Origin: Croceivirga sp. | GTDB taxonomy: Bacteria; Bacteroidota; Bacteroidia; Flavobacteriales; Flavobacteriaceae | Reading direction: 5' to 3' | DNA: 64,000 nt | Assembly: GCA_028284665.1 (NCBI GenBank) | Contig: JANQRG010000029.1 | Location: forward strand, 61,190-125,189 | Part shown: positions 39,004 to 48,214 of the stretch, piece by piece | How positions within the stretch are numbered: position 1 is the first letter of the stretch | Layout: each line of letters opens with the position of its first letter | Program-made: the position numbers and the translations under genes | Notes under the pieces: generated by a model | Told to the model about the DNA's origin: nothing | Databases searched by the model: none | The model's input: the letters and a program-made list of their open reading frames with translations, nothing else

Positions 39004-40290
39004 ATGTTTGATAGAAGAAAATTTTTAAGAACAACTACCATTGCGGGTGCTACAGCCATTACCCTGCCTATTACGGCCTGCAACGATGCGGCTAAGGCGA
39101 TGGAGACTCCAAAAAATATCAAAAAACCGTATGACGGGGGAACCTTGGAGGCTGATATCACCGAAAGGGTAAAGGCAGCATTTGCCTCTCCGATAATAAT
39201 CGATAAGATTGAGGTGGTCGATACCAAAAAGCGTTTCTTTTTAAGGGTTACCGATGTTGAGGGCAATCAAGGGGTGACGGCCATGAACAAGGGGCGTTTT
39301 ATGGCTACGCAGACCATATTTACCCAATTGGCGGCCAAGAACTTTGTGGGCAAGGATGCCAGGGAAGTCGCTAATTTGCCAAACGAACTGCTAAAGTATG
39401 ACAGAAACTATAAGTTTGTCGGTCTGCCCTATTGGAATGGTATCGGTACCGTTGAGATTGCTATTTGGGATTTGTTGGGCAAGTTGGCGAATACCCCTGC
39501 CCATACTTTTCTAGGGGAACAGGTGCGAACCGAATATCCCGTATATATTTCGAGCTTGGAGCGTGAAGACCCTTACGAAGGCGAAACTGACAAAATTTTG
39601 AAGACCATTGAGGCCACTGGGGCTGAAGCTATTAAGTTCAAGGTCGGGGGGCGAATGAAAAATACAGCGCCCTACATTGCCCGAACCAACGAATGGGTGC
39701 CCTACATGCGGAAAAGGGCAGGAGAGAACATTACGCTGTACGTTGATGGCAATAGTTCCTACACTGCTGAGGAGGCCATTGAGGTACTTAGAATGCTCGA
39801 AGATCATAAGGTGGAGTTCTTTGAAGAGCCATGTTACTGGCAAGACCTATGGTCGCATAAATTGGTCAAGGACGCCGCGACCAGTTGTGCCATTGCAGGT
39901 GGGGAACAGGATTTCAGCTTTGACCAGTTTAAATTGATGGCTGAAATCGGAGCTATGGACACGCTACAGCCGGATGTTTATTATCACGGTGGTATGGTGC
40001 GCACCTTGAAAATATCACACTTGGCAAACTATTATGGAGTAGGGTTTACACCCCATTCCCCAAAGGCTGGGCCCATGGCTGCGGCACCCACGCAGGTTTT
40101 TGCTGTTTGCCCCACACTGTCTCACCACCAAGAATATAGGGTAGGCGGTGAGAAGAGCCAAAAGGATTGGCACTCCGCTGTGCTCCCAAAAAACGGCAAT
40201 ATGAAAATCTTTACGGCTCCCGGGTTGGGCATCGAGTATGATATGGATATCTGGAAAAAGGAAGAAGTGTTCTGGAGTTCAAAAGTCTAA
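39004..40290 (+). CDS. Enolase-superfamily enzyme, mandelate racemase subgroup, exported lipoprotein-like (fourth copy)
   Basis: 428 residues. MFDRRKFLRTTTIAGATAIT is a twin-arginine leader and the following LPITAC gives a possible lipobox at C26, so it may be a Tat-exported lipoprotein. Metal ligands are D248 (YVDGNSSY), E274 (FFEEP) and E301 (AGGEQDF). Acid/base residues are K211-F-K213 and D324/H351 (TPHSPKAG). It is the most diverged of the four copies. Its place 2 nt after GH28 suggests it acts directly on a sugar acid released by that enzyme, perhaps outside the cytoplasm. The reaction is not determined. Confidence 0.85.
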   Translation: MFDRRKFLRTTTIAGATAITLPITACNDAAKAMETPKNIKKPYDGGTLEADITERVKAAFASPIIIDKIEVVDTKKRFFLRVTDVEGNQGVTAMNKGRFMATQTIFTQLAAKNFVGKDAREVANLPNELLKYDRNYKFVGLPYWNGIGTVEIAIWDLLGKLANTPAHTFLGEQVRTEYPVYISSLEREDPYEGETDKILKTIEATGAEAIKFKVGGRMKNTAPYIARTNEWVPYMRKRAGENITLYVDGNSSYTAEEAIEVLRMLEDHKVEFFEEPCYWQDLWSHKLVKDAATSCAIAGGEQDFSFDQFKLMAEIGAMDTLQPDVYYHGGMVRTLKISHLANYYGVGFTPHSPKAGPMAAAPTQVFAVCPTLSHHQEYRVGGEKSQKDWHSAVLPKNGNMKIFTAPGLGIEYDMDIWKKEEVFWSSKV

Positions 40291-40346
40291 GACCTATTCT
40301 CGAATAAACCCCTATGGAAAATCGCCATAAATTGAAAGAAACCAAA

Positions 40347-41939
40347 ATGAAAATTCTCCTTCTTGGTCTTTCCGTGTTGTTTCTGAGATGTGATACAAAA
40401 GAAAAAGGTACTATAGCCGCCTCAGAGGATAATTCCCCCAATATTGTTCTCATCCTGGCCGATGATATGGGCTGGAGTGATTTGGGATGCTACGGTAGCG
40501 AAATTGATACGCCCGTACTTGATAGTCTTGCATATACGGGACATCGCTTTACCCAGTTTTACAATACATCAAAGTGTTTCCCTTCAAGGGCGGCATTGTT
40601 AACGGGCTTATATGCCCAGCAGGTGGGAGTTGGCAGAAGTTGGAAACCCAACTGGCAACAGTGTACCACTATTGCTGCCGAATTGAAAAATAAGGGCTAT
40701 CGCACCTATATGTCAGGCAAGCACCATGGCGTTGATGTACCTACCGATTCCTTAATAGGGTTTGACGCTTATTACGGGTTGTTGAGCGGTTCGCACAATC
40801 AATTCAATCCTGGTGAGCAACGTCCGGGAGAACCAAAACCGGCCCAAAAACGGGTACGACCCTTTTATGTGGATGGTCAGCGATATGAACCCTATACGCC
40901 TGATAGCACCTATTACTCTTCCGATGCCTTTACCGATTGGGGGATTACGTACATCACCGAGGCGGTTGAAGAGGAATACCCTTTTTTTCTTTATCTGAGC
41001 TATACGGCACCCCATGACCCTTTGATGGCTTGGCCTGAGGATATTGCCAAATATCGCGGCGAATATAAAGTGGGCTATGAAGCCATTCGCGAGCGGCGTT
41101 TTGAAAGACAAAAGGAATTAGGCCTTATTTCAGACGATTTTGAGTTGTACGAGCCCACCCATGTGCCTTGGCACACACTTTCCGAAGCTGAACAAGACAC
41201 AGAAGACTTGAAGATGGCTATCTATGCGGCAATGGTTGATAGGTTGGACCAAAACATTGGCAGAGTTATGAACACTTTGAGACGTTTAGGACAATTGGAA
41301 AATACCATAATCCTCTTCATCTCGGACAATGGCAGCAGTGCTGAAGTGGTTGAGCTTCCAGGGAATGGAAAAATAGGGACCGTTGGACAATGGACAAGCC
41401 TTGGAAGCGATTGGGCCAACGTAAGCAATACACCCTTTCGCATGTACAAAAACAACAGCTATGAGGGCGGGATCAATAGCCCCGCCATAATTAACTGGGC
41501 GAAACTGAAAGACCAAAACGTCATCCATCATGCATACTATGGACATTTTATTGATGTCTTCCCCACCTTGCTGGGGTTGATCGACTATCCGTATGAAGTC
41601 AAGGAAAAAGTGTTGCCCATGGAAGGTATCAGTTTTGAAGCCATCCTAAGAGGTAAGGATACCGTTGCTGACCACCCTTTATTCTTTGAATGGTCCACGG
41701 GCGCCGCTGCACGTAAAGGCGATTGGAAAATTGTCCGTGAGGAAGACGATTGGGAACTATACCATCTGGCCACCGACCCTGGAGAGACCAACAATCTGGC
41801 CCAGACCCAGAGGGAAGAATTGGAACGAATGGTGCAGCTCTTTAACTCGTGGAAAGAACGCATGGAAGCACAGTCACCGATTATACTTGAGGGCGAAGCC
41901 GCCAAATACAAGGAGAATTGTTGGCAATTAGATCCTTAG
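40347..41939 (+). CDS. Sulfatase, type I formylglycine-dependent, lipoprotein
   Basis: I choose ATG at 40347 (530 residues; MKILLLGLSVLFLRCDTKEK gives a lipoprotein signal). An ATG at 40314 would add eleven polar residues in front of it. The formylglycine site is C77-F-P-S-R81 followed by AALLTG. Metal-binding D39-D40 lies in VLILADDMGW, and ISDNGSSAE supplies a further Asp/Asn pair. It removes sulfate esters from a carbohydrate and needs a formylglycine-generating or anSME maturase, which is not in the window. Being third in the GH28 operon, it suggests a sulfated acidic polysaccharide as target, typical of marine algae. Confidence 0.9.
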   Translation: MKILLLGLSVLFLRCDTKEKGTIAASEDNSPNIVLILADDMGWSDLGCYGSEIDTPVLDSLAYTGHRFTQFYNTSKCFPSRAALLTGLYAQQVGVGRSWKPNWQQCTTIAAELKNKGYRTYMSGKHHGVDVPTDSLIGFDAYYGLLSGSHNQFNPGEQRPGEPKPAQKRVRPFYVDGQRYEPYTPDSTYYSSDAFTDWGITYITEAVEEEYPFFLYLSYTAPHDPLMAWPEDIAKYRGEYKVGYEAIRERRFERQKELGLISDDFELYEPTHVPWHTLSEAEQDTEDLKMAIYAAMVDRLDQNIGRVMNTLRRLGQLENTIILFISDNGSSAEVVELPGNGKIGTVGQWTSLGSDWANVSNTPFRMYKNNSYEGGINSPAIINWAKLKDQNVIHHAYYGHFIDVFPTLLGLIDYPYEVKEKVLPMEGISFEAILRGKDTVADHPLFFEWSTGAAARKGDWKIVREEDDWELYHLATDPGETNNLAQTQREELERMVQLFNSWKERMEAQSPIILEGEAAKYKENCWQLDP

Positions 41940-41957
41940 TACAAAAACCATTTTCAA

Positions 41958-43847
41958 ATGATTGATAGAATAACAACCGCACTTGTTTTGATGGCCTTTT
42001 CGTTCATGGGCATTGCTCAACAGTTCGATACAGAAGCGGAAAAGGAATATTTTAAAACTTTGGCCAATCTTTCGCAGGCCTTGCTGAAGCAACAGGATAC
42101 TGACAAATCGAGCCCTGAATACGGTGGATTGCTGGACCCTGAGAACAACATTTATTATACCAGGGCTGCAGAGGCCCTGTATCCTTTTGTTATCATGTAT
42201 GAACATACTGGCGAGAAGAAGTACCGCAGGGCTGCAATTGATTTGGGAAATTGGCTCATTACCAAACAAGAAAAGGCAGGTCAGTGGATAGAAAATCCGT
42301 GGGAATGGGATGGTACTACCGCCGACCAATTGTTGATGATGGCGGCGGCTTATCCTAAGCTAAAAAAATACCTGAGCAAAAAAGATCGGGAAATCTGGGA
42401 GATTTCGATGCGTAAGGCTGGCATGTACCTTGTTGAAAAAATGAGCCCTGATTATGCAAGCATCAACTACGTGCCCACTTCGGCTTGCACTTTGGCCATG
42501 CTTTGGCAGAACGTGGCACGTGAAGATTTATTTTTAAACAAAGCAAGAACACTGGCATGGCAGACCATTGCCAAAATGGACGAAGATCAATTTATACACG
42601 GTGAAGCCGCTAGAGTGCATGGAGTAAAATATGGGGTCGATTTAAGCTATCAAATGGATATGTCGCTTTGGGGTTTGACACTTTACGCTAGAATCACGGG
42701 CGATAAGGCTGCAGAGGACTACGCAAGAAAATCGTTGGCCAAGGTGATCCATTTTGTATATCCCAACGGAGTAATCGATGGTTCCTGGGGCGCACGTTCT
42801 TACAAATGGACGGGTTATGGCACCAAAACCGCCGATGGTTCACAAGTACTATTCAGTCTTTTTGCCGATGAAGACCCGGCATACCAGACCGCTGCCTTAA
42901 AAAATCTGGAATACCTGCGCAGTTCCATCAAAAATGGACTAGTGGGCTATGGTCGTGATGTGTGGGCCTTTGCCAGTAAAACAGGTCAGCCTAACCTGTA
43001 CCCTACGTTTGCAAGAGCTAAAAACCTTGCAATGGCTTTGGAGTTCGGACGACATCAGAAGGGGGTGTTCAAACCCTTTCCCGGGCAACAGGGCGATTGG
43101 GTAAAATTCTTTCCGACCATCAAAGTGGCCACGCTCAGAAAAGGGCCATGGATGGCCACAGTATCCTCTTATGATTATCATGATTATACCAGTTGGGGTG
43201 GTGACAAATACCGTCATTTCCCACGTGGAGGTGCCATGCTCAACGTGTATGCCGATGGATTCGGTATACTACATGCTGCTTCACAGACGAAATATGTTAG
43301 GGGCGAGGAGATACACATGCCTCCCATGAAAGATTCCATTATTCCGTTGACACCTCGTATCGAATTCAGGAATGAAAACGGATACTTTACCAATCTATAC
43401 GATAACAAATCAAACATTGCCATCGAAGGACAAAAGGAAAGTGTTCAGATAAGTACCAGTGGGGAACTATCAGATAGTGATTTTTTACCCGGGGGCGTGT
43501 CCTATAGCTATGATTATGACATTAATGAAAACACTCTTATAAAGAACGTCTCGATTCGATATCATGACAGAAAACCGGATGTACAAATAGTGGAACCCAT
43601 TATCTTGAGCGAGGGTGTTTCGCTGACAAAGATAGATGCCAGAACCGTGCGGATCACATCCTCAGAAAATAGCATATTGTTCAAAGTATTGAAAGGCAAT
43701 GTTGAACTGGTCGTAGGAGAAAATAAAGATAACAATTGGTTTCCCTTTCCAGGATTGTATGCAAATCCAATTACTTTAAAAATAAAGACACCCGTAGAAG
43801 ATTTTAAGGAAGAAATTTCATTTTCCTATTCCTTTGAGAAAGGATAG
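41958..43847 (+). CDS. Exported protein of unknown family, likely (alpha/alpha)6-toroid plus beta-sandwich
   Basis: 629 residues with a signal peptide (cleavage near GIAQQ). Residues about 25-370 are helical with repeated aromatic and acidic stretches (YPFVIMYEHTGEKKYRRAAIDLGNWL, WEWDGTTADQLLMMAAAYP, YQMDMSLWGLTLYARITGD), as in (alpha/alpha)6 glycosidases and lyases. The remaining part is beta-rich (RHFPRGGAMLNVYADGFGIL, SYSYDYDINENTLIKNVSIRYHDRKPD), like the sandwich of heparinase/alginate-lyase folds. I do not recognise a named family. As last gene of the GH28-sulfatase operon it is a good candidate for a lyase or unsaturated-glycuronyl hydrolase on the same polymer. Confidence 0.65.
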   Translation: MIDRITTALVLMAFSFMGIAQQFDTEAEKEYFKTLANLSQALLKQQDTDKSSPEYGGLLDPENNIYYTRAAEALYPFVIMYEHTGEKKYRRAAIDLGNWLITKQEKAGQWIENPWEWDGTTADQLLMMAAAYPKLKKYLSKKDREIWEISMRKAGMYLVEKMSPDYASINYVPTSACTLAMLWQNVAREDLFLNKARTLAWQTIAKMDEDQFIHGEAARVHGVKYGVDLSYQMDMSLWGLTLYARITGDKAAEDYARKSLAKVIHFVYPNGVIDGSWGARSYKWTGYGTKTADGSQVLFSLFADEDPAYQTAALKNLEYLRSSIKNGLVGYGRDVWAFASKTGQPNLYPTFARAKNLAMALEFGRHQKGVFKPFPGQQGDWVKFFPTIKVATLRKGPWMATVSSYDYHDYTSWGGDKYRHFPRGGAMLNVYADGFGILHAASQTKYVRGEEIHMPPMKDSIIPLTPRIEFRNENGYFTNLYDNKSNIAIEGQKESVQISTSGELSDSDFLPGGVSYSYDYDINENTLIKNVSIRYHDRKPDVQIVEPIILSEGVSLTKIDARTVRITSSENSILFKVLKGNVELVVGENKDNNWFPFPGLYANPITLKIKTPVEDFKEEISFSYSFEKG

Positions 43848-43928
43848 TTGTTTTCGAGTTACCATTCGCGACACCAAAAAAAATACATGTATTTCAAGGT
43901 TTTTCAATTTTGTCTGGATACTTAAAAC

Positions 43929-46040
43929 CTATTCTGCGTACAGAACATCCCAAGTGTTCAATTTGTCAAGGGTAAAATACACGGACGAGGTATTCTTTTT
44001 TTCAAAGGAAATATCATTGTCGTACAAAATGGATCTCATTGATTGGATGTTTTTGGATGTATTCCATCGTAGCTCCAAATTTTTTAACACGGTGGCTTTT
44101 GGCATGGGTCGTTCCCCTTCATTGTTGACTAAAAAAATGAGGTAGCCTCTATCTTTTTTGAAGATATTGACCATGACCTTTTCATGATTTATGGTGGTTG
44201 CCGGTGCACTGTTGGGAGCAAGATGTATAATGGCGTTTCTTAGGAGCTGTGAACTTATGGGCAAACGATGTTCCCAGGCAAATTGCCCGACACGACCCGG
44301 AAAATATATATGGTTGGCGTTTGCAAAACCAAGCTGAAACGAGGAGGATTGTTTCCTCAAAGAAGCCCTTTCTGGTGGTACGCCCCACTTGTTCTCAGGA
44401 GAGAAATTGGGCACCAATGTCATCAAGGGTTGTGCATCGCTTTCAATTTTAATGGCCTCCTCTCCGTAGGGAATCAATTTTGTATTACCAAAGTCCTTAA
44501 AAAGCGGATGCAAAGTATCCTCAATACGGTAATAAGCCCCTACTGGATTGGGCACGGTTTGATACCGTTTCTCTATGTTTAGGGACTGGTCAAAGAACAC
44601 CTTTTCACGCTTTTTTCCATTTTCATCCTCAAGGCCTGTTTCAAAGGAGGAGAGTGTTCTTCCTCCTTTTTTTGCAAAAGCAGAAATGATCTCATAAACC
44701 GCTTTGCTTATTTTTTTTTGGTTAGGCAGTATTAATAGATCATATCCCTCGAGCTTGTCTTTCTTTATATTGTATTCTGAGAGTACATCAAACTGTATCT
44801 GTGTATTGATGAGCGTTTCAAAAAATCCGTATAGTTCGTCCTCTGCTTCTTTAAAGTTCATTACGCCATTAAGCACACCTACTTTTGCTTGTTTAATGTT
44901 ATCAATTAAATAAGGCTGTATTTTTTCAATTTGACGATTGAAATCACGCACTAGTTCCAACGTGGTTTCATCCTCCATCACTTTTGGAAAACCTGTGGTC
45001 GAGGGTAACCAATTACCGCCGTTCGATATGATTTGGGCCGTCCAAAAATCAAACTCGCCCTTGGGTAGAGCGGTATGACGCCATTTCAGGCCTGGGGCCG
45101 TATTGGTGAGTATCAAAGGGCGTTCGCCGTTGTTGTGCGTTGCCCGGGCAAAATTGGTCTCCACTGCAGCTTTCCAACGCGGGTCTTGCATCGACCAGCC
45201 ATCTTTGTAATCATCACGTGGCTGGGTAGAGTTCACATCACAATATTGACTCATGAATTCAATGGTTTCCCGCTGCTCTAATTTCAAACGCCCTACTAGC
45301 ACCGTGTTTGGATTTGCAGCTTTGATGCCCGCATACCAGTTTTTCCATGTCTCGTAGTAACTTTTTATTCTGAACGCACTCAATTCTTTTTTGGAGGCTT
45401 GGGTCATAGATTTACCATACCATTTCCTGAATAGCGTCCGAGAGTAGGGGCCATAGGACAGCTTATGGCTGGCAAAGCTGAAAAAGAAGGCATCTGGAGC
45501 GTATTTTTTGATAATTTCCTGCATGGCCGGTATTGCTACGGCTTTATTGCGATAAGGGCCAGCCCCGTCGGTATCAATTAGTTTGTCAAAGAGCCCTGGC
45601 CTTTTCAAGGTGTTGTAACTCGGACTGCCCTCAGAATCAAGCACAAACCATTCGGGGAAGTCCACATAGGTATCTTCTGTGGTCTTGCTCCAATCGGTAC
45701 GAGCCAATACCTTAAGACCATGTTTTTTGGCTGCGGCATTAAGTTCACCAAAGACATCGCGACCTTCCATATATGGATTCTTGTTATGGTAGGGCACCTC
45801 TGTAGGATACCATGCATAAATGCCTGCCGCTTGCAACATAATGCCCTCAGCACGAAGGGTATCTTTGGCATAACGAATCAGTTCTTCGGCATCGATTAGT
45901 GGGGCATCTTTTACCTGTAGATTGAACTGAAGGAAACGGTGTGGTGCTTTCCACCAGTCAATGTTGTTATTGTCTTGTGCCAAAAGCGGTTTCGCGCCCA
46001 ATATGACAAGCCATGAGAATAGTGCAATTTTTCGTTTCAT
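43929..46040 (-). CDS. Putative glycosidase, GHL6-like barrel with beta-galactosidase-trimerisation-like domain
   Basis: I choose ATG at 46040 (703 residues; MKRKIALFSWLVILGAKPLL is a signal peptide). An in-frame ATG at 46085 adds 15 residues in front. The first half looks like a TIM barrel (FNLQVKDAPLIDAEELIRYAKDTLRAEGIM, AAKKHGLKVLARTDWSK, YAPDAFFFSFASH). A Rossmann-like glutaminase-fold domain follows (YDLLILPNQKKISKAVYEIISAFAKKGG), as in GH42-type trimerisation domains. A beta-sandwich ends the protein. The order fits the uncharacterised GHL6/GH29-like group. No catalytic residues can be named with confidence. It converges on the GH28 operon (81 nt apart) and is thus part of the island, but not of that transcript. 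Confidence 0.65.
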   Translation of the reverse strand: MKRKIALFSWLVILGAKPLLAQDNNNIDWWKAPHRFLQFNLQVKDAPLIDAEELIRYAKDTLRAEGIMLQAAGIYAWYPTEVPYHNKNPYMEGRDVFGELNAAAKKHGLKVLARTDWSKTTEDTYVDFPEWFVLDSEGSPSYNTLKRPGLFDKLIDTDGAGPYRNKAVAIPAMQEIIKKYAPDAFFFSFASHKLSYGPYSRTLFRKWYGKSMTQASKKELSAFRIKSYYETWKNWYAGIKAANPNTVLVGRLKLEQRETIEFMSQYCDVNSTQPRDDYKDGWSMQDPRWKAAVETNFARATHNNGERPLILTNTAPGLKWRHTALPKGEFDFWTAQIISNGGNWLPSTTGFPKVMEDETTLELVRDFNRQIEKIQPYLIDNIKQAKVGVLNGVMNFKEAEDELYGFFETLINTQIQFDVLSEYNIKKDKLEGYDLLILPNQKKISKAVYEIISAFAKKGGRTLSSFETGLEDENGKKREKVFFDQSLNIEKRYQTVPNPVGAYYRIEDTLHPLFKDFGNTKLIPYGEEAIKIESDAQPLMTLVPNFSPENKWGVPPERASLRKQSSSFQLGFANANHIYFPGRVGQFAWEHRLPISSQLLRNAIIHLAPNSAPATTINHEKVMVNIFKKDRGYLIFLVNNEGERPMPKATVLKNLELRWNTSKNIQSMRSILYDNDISFEKKNTSSVYFTLDKLNTWDVLYAE

Positions 46041-47017
46041 ATGTCCTTTTTCGATTAAGTATACAGTCATGCGACTTCGGAGCACCTTTTATTTACGGTA
46101 CGCTCGGTAACGATTTCCAGTTCTGGTCAAAGTTTTTGCGTGCTTAGGGTCAGCACTCTAATGTGTTCAAAGCCTGAATCAGAACCATTAGGGTTTTGAG
46201 CGAAAACATCTCGTCCAAATAGATAAGTGTCGCCCTATCCTCACCTAATCCCTACAACGCATCAGCTGAGCACATCCCTGAATAGGAAACCACTTTTAGC
46301 AACTTTTTTGACAAGGTGGATTTCCTTTATCATCCTATCCTTTAGGTTTCAAATGCGCATTGCTATCCCAATATTTGCTCTTTATTGTTTACATATAGAA
46401 GCTTGTGGTAAAATGGTTCAGATTATTACTTCTCTAAAATTGATTACTTGGATTAGATACATGATTTGGGTCATCGGATGTATTTGGTTGTAAGGGTGAA
46501 GTCGTAAAGGGTATCATAAGGGTTTAACCTGAGCAGAATGTATTCTAAATAAAACTGCATCGTTATAAACTACCTTTAACTCTAAAAGTGTTTTTCTATA
46601 CAGAAGGGAGAAATAATGTATAGATTTTATTTGTTCTTATCTCAAGCAAAACTATATTAAGCAGGCATGAATTATATGATTTAAGCAACCGACTGGAGAG
46701 ACTAGAACCTACCGTCCAAGGTCTTAATTACTAAGGACTCTTCAGTAATATGCAATTCTATGCTCACCGAATAAATTACTTTGTCCAAAAAAAAGGGTTC
46801 GACGTAGTTCCTACAGATTTTGTGTGAAACTTTTGTTGCGAAAATCAAATCAACGATGAAAGGATTCTCGCCATGTTTTTTAATGGTAACATAATGTTGA
46901 CCATCTGTGAACTTTTAAAACCAATTTATATCAAATAGTATGGAAAGGCCCAAAAGCACAAAACCCTGTAAATCATGTGGTATACAGGGTTTTGGTATAA
47001 AATAGGTTTTTAAAAAG
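46041..47017. other. Long intergenic region with a possible decayed reading frame
   Basis: Nearly 1 kb between the glycosidase gene and tRNA-Lys. On the minus strand an uninterrupted stretch of 70 codons (46914 down to 46705) lies between stops without any start codon. It reads protein-like (FTDGQHYVTIKKHGENPFIV, EPFFLDKVIYSVSIELHITE), so it may be the remains of a gene. An 88-codon plus-strand frame at 46227-46493 looks random. A 12-bp inverted repeat lies at 46959-46994. The region 3' of a tRNA is a common integration target, but no integrase or duplicated tRNA end is seen. Confidence 0.35.
46959..46994 (-). terminator. Hairpin after tRNA-Lys, possible terminator
   Basis: A 12-bp perfect inverted repeat, CAAAACCCTGTA and TACAGGGTTTTG, with a 12-nt loop. 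It lies 24 nt beyond the tRNA 3' end. The run of T after it is short (GCTTTTGG), so termination may be weak. Confidence 0.55.
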
Positions 47018-47090
47018 TGACCTGACTGGGGCTCGAACCCAGGACCCTCTCCTTAAAAGGGAGATGCTCTACCAACTGAGCTATCAGGTC
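47018..47090 (-). tRNA. tRNA-Lys (anticodon TTT)
   Basis: 73 nt. The acceptor stem is GACCTGA/TCAGGTC with discriminator A, and the D-arm contains AGCTCAGTTGGTAGAGC. The anticodon loop CTTTTAA sits in stem TCTCC/GGAGA, and the T-arm is CTGGGTTCGAGCCCCAG. CCA is not encoded. Confidence 0.97.
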
Positions 47091-47115
47091 AAACTGTTTT
47101 CAACGAAAACGGGTG

Positions 47116-47145
47116 CAAATATACAATCCTTAATTTATTATTCAA
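47116..47145 (-). promoter_or_regulatory. Promoter of tRNA-Lys
   Basis: Minus strand: TTG (47145-47143), 19-bp spacer, TATATTTG (47123-47116), 25 nt before the mature tRNA. This is the full Bacteroidota consensus. Confidence 0.8.
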
Positions 47146-47158
47146 CAGCAATTAGTGA

Positions 47159-47166
47159 TAAATTTG
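47159..47166 (+). promoter_or_regulatory. Putative -7 box of the aroK promoter
   Basis: TAAATTTG matches TAnnTTTG, 29 nt before the aroK ATG. The upstream TTG element is not evident. Confidence 0.5.
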
Positions 47167-47195
47167 AGTTTTTAAATTCTCAGTAGTAAAAGGAA

Positions 47196-47711
47196 ATGAA
47201 GATAGTATTATTAGGATATATGGGAAGTGGAAAAACTTCAATCGGAAAGCGACTTGCACGCGACCTTAAGTTGGAATTTATTGACCTTGATCAGGCGATT
47301 GAAGAAGCAGTCGGCACCAGTGTTCCCGAAATTTTTTCAGGCAAGGGAGAGCTCTTTTTTCGGAAAAAGGAAATGGAGGTGTTGGAAGAGGTGCTGAAGA
47401 CACGTAAAAACATAGTACTCGCTTTGGGAGGGGGTACACCCTGCTATGGCAATAATATGCAACTTATAAAGCAAAGTACCCCATACTCATTTTATTTAAA
47501 ACTATCCATAGGGAATTTGGTACAACGGCTCGCTTCGAAAAAAGCGCAACGGCCGCTCGTTACAGATATTGCAGATAATGAACTTCCGGAATTTATTGGA
47601 AAACATTTATTTGAACGCGGACCCTTTTACGCCATGGCCAATTTCACTATAGATTGCAACGGAAAAACGGTAGCGGAAATTTGCGGGGCAATTCAGGAAA
47701 ACCTACTCTAA
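47196..47711 (+). CDS. aroK: Shikimate kinase
   Basis: 171 residues. The P-loop GYMGSGKTS (about residues 8-16), the DxD-type shikimate/Mg motif in FIDLDQAIEE, the adenine-lid region RPLVTD, and the GGGTPC loop are those of AroK/AroL. It phosphorylates shikimate at O-3 in the chorismate pathway. It stands alone with its own promoter and its 3' end overlaps the convergent phosphoribosyltransferase gene by 9 nt. Confidence 0.95.
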   Translation: MKIVLLGYMGSGKTSIGKRLARDLKLEFIDLDQAIEEAVGTSVPEIFSGKGELFFRKKEMEVLEEVLKTRKNIVLALGGGTPCYGNNMQLIKQSTPYSFYLKLSIGNLVQRLASKKAQRPLVTDIADNELPEFIGKHLFERGPFYAMANFTIDCNGKTVAEICGAIQENLL

Positions 47712-48200
47712 GTACACACCGTACGCTTTTGACCGTAATTCAACCCTTACATGTTCATTCAAAGAGGTAGATAGTGATATCCCTTTGTAGTCTGCTTTCA
47801 CTGGATATTTTTTATGGTTTCGATTTACCAGTACTGCAGTTTTTAACTGCTTGAGCGGTGTTTTTAAAAAATGATGCACACCATAGATCAAAGTAGTTCC
47901 CGAGTTAAGGACATCATCTACCAAAACAACGGATTTGTTTTCATAGTCTTTTTCGGGAAGGGAAGTGGTAACTCCGCTGGCAAGGGGATCTTGCTTGTCC
48001 ATGCCCACCTCACACAGCACAATAGACGCTTGGGTGATCTTTTTAAGCGTAGCAGCGATTTTTTTAGCAAACAATAATCCGCCTCCTGTTATTCCGGCAA
48101 CGATGATCTCCTCTTCTTCCACATTGGTTTCGTAGATCTGATACGCTATGCGTTCAATTTTATGTTGGATTTTGGTGTGTCCAAGTATCTGATTGTTCAT
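47703..48200 (-). CDS. Phosphoribosyltransferase, PyrR-like
   Basis: 165 residues. The PRPP-binding motif V91-V-L-V-D-D-V-L-N-S-G-T-T103 is clear, and AGITGGGLLFAKKIA forms the phosphate loop. Overall shape resembles PyrR, which in Firmicutes senses UMP and also converts uracil. In Bacteroidota these short proteins stand alone and their substrate is not established. It lies downstream of the S4-domain gene hslR (14 nt gap) and converges on aroK. Confidence 0.85.
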   Translation of the reverse strand: MNNQILGHTKIQHKIERIAYQIYETNVEEEEIIVAGITGGGLLFAKKIAATLKKITQASIVLCEVGMDKQDPLASGVTTSLPEKDYENKSVVLVDDVLNSGTTLIYGVHHFLKTPLKQLKTAVLVNRNHKKYPVKADYKGISLSTSLNEHVRVELRSKAYGVYLE

Positions 48201-48214
48201 GGTTCTAGATTAAA

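Noticed and set aside
46227..46493. 88-codon plus-strand ORF in the gap before tRNA-Lys
   Set aside because: Composition looks random, no family is recognised, and there is no promoter or coupling to neighbours.
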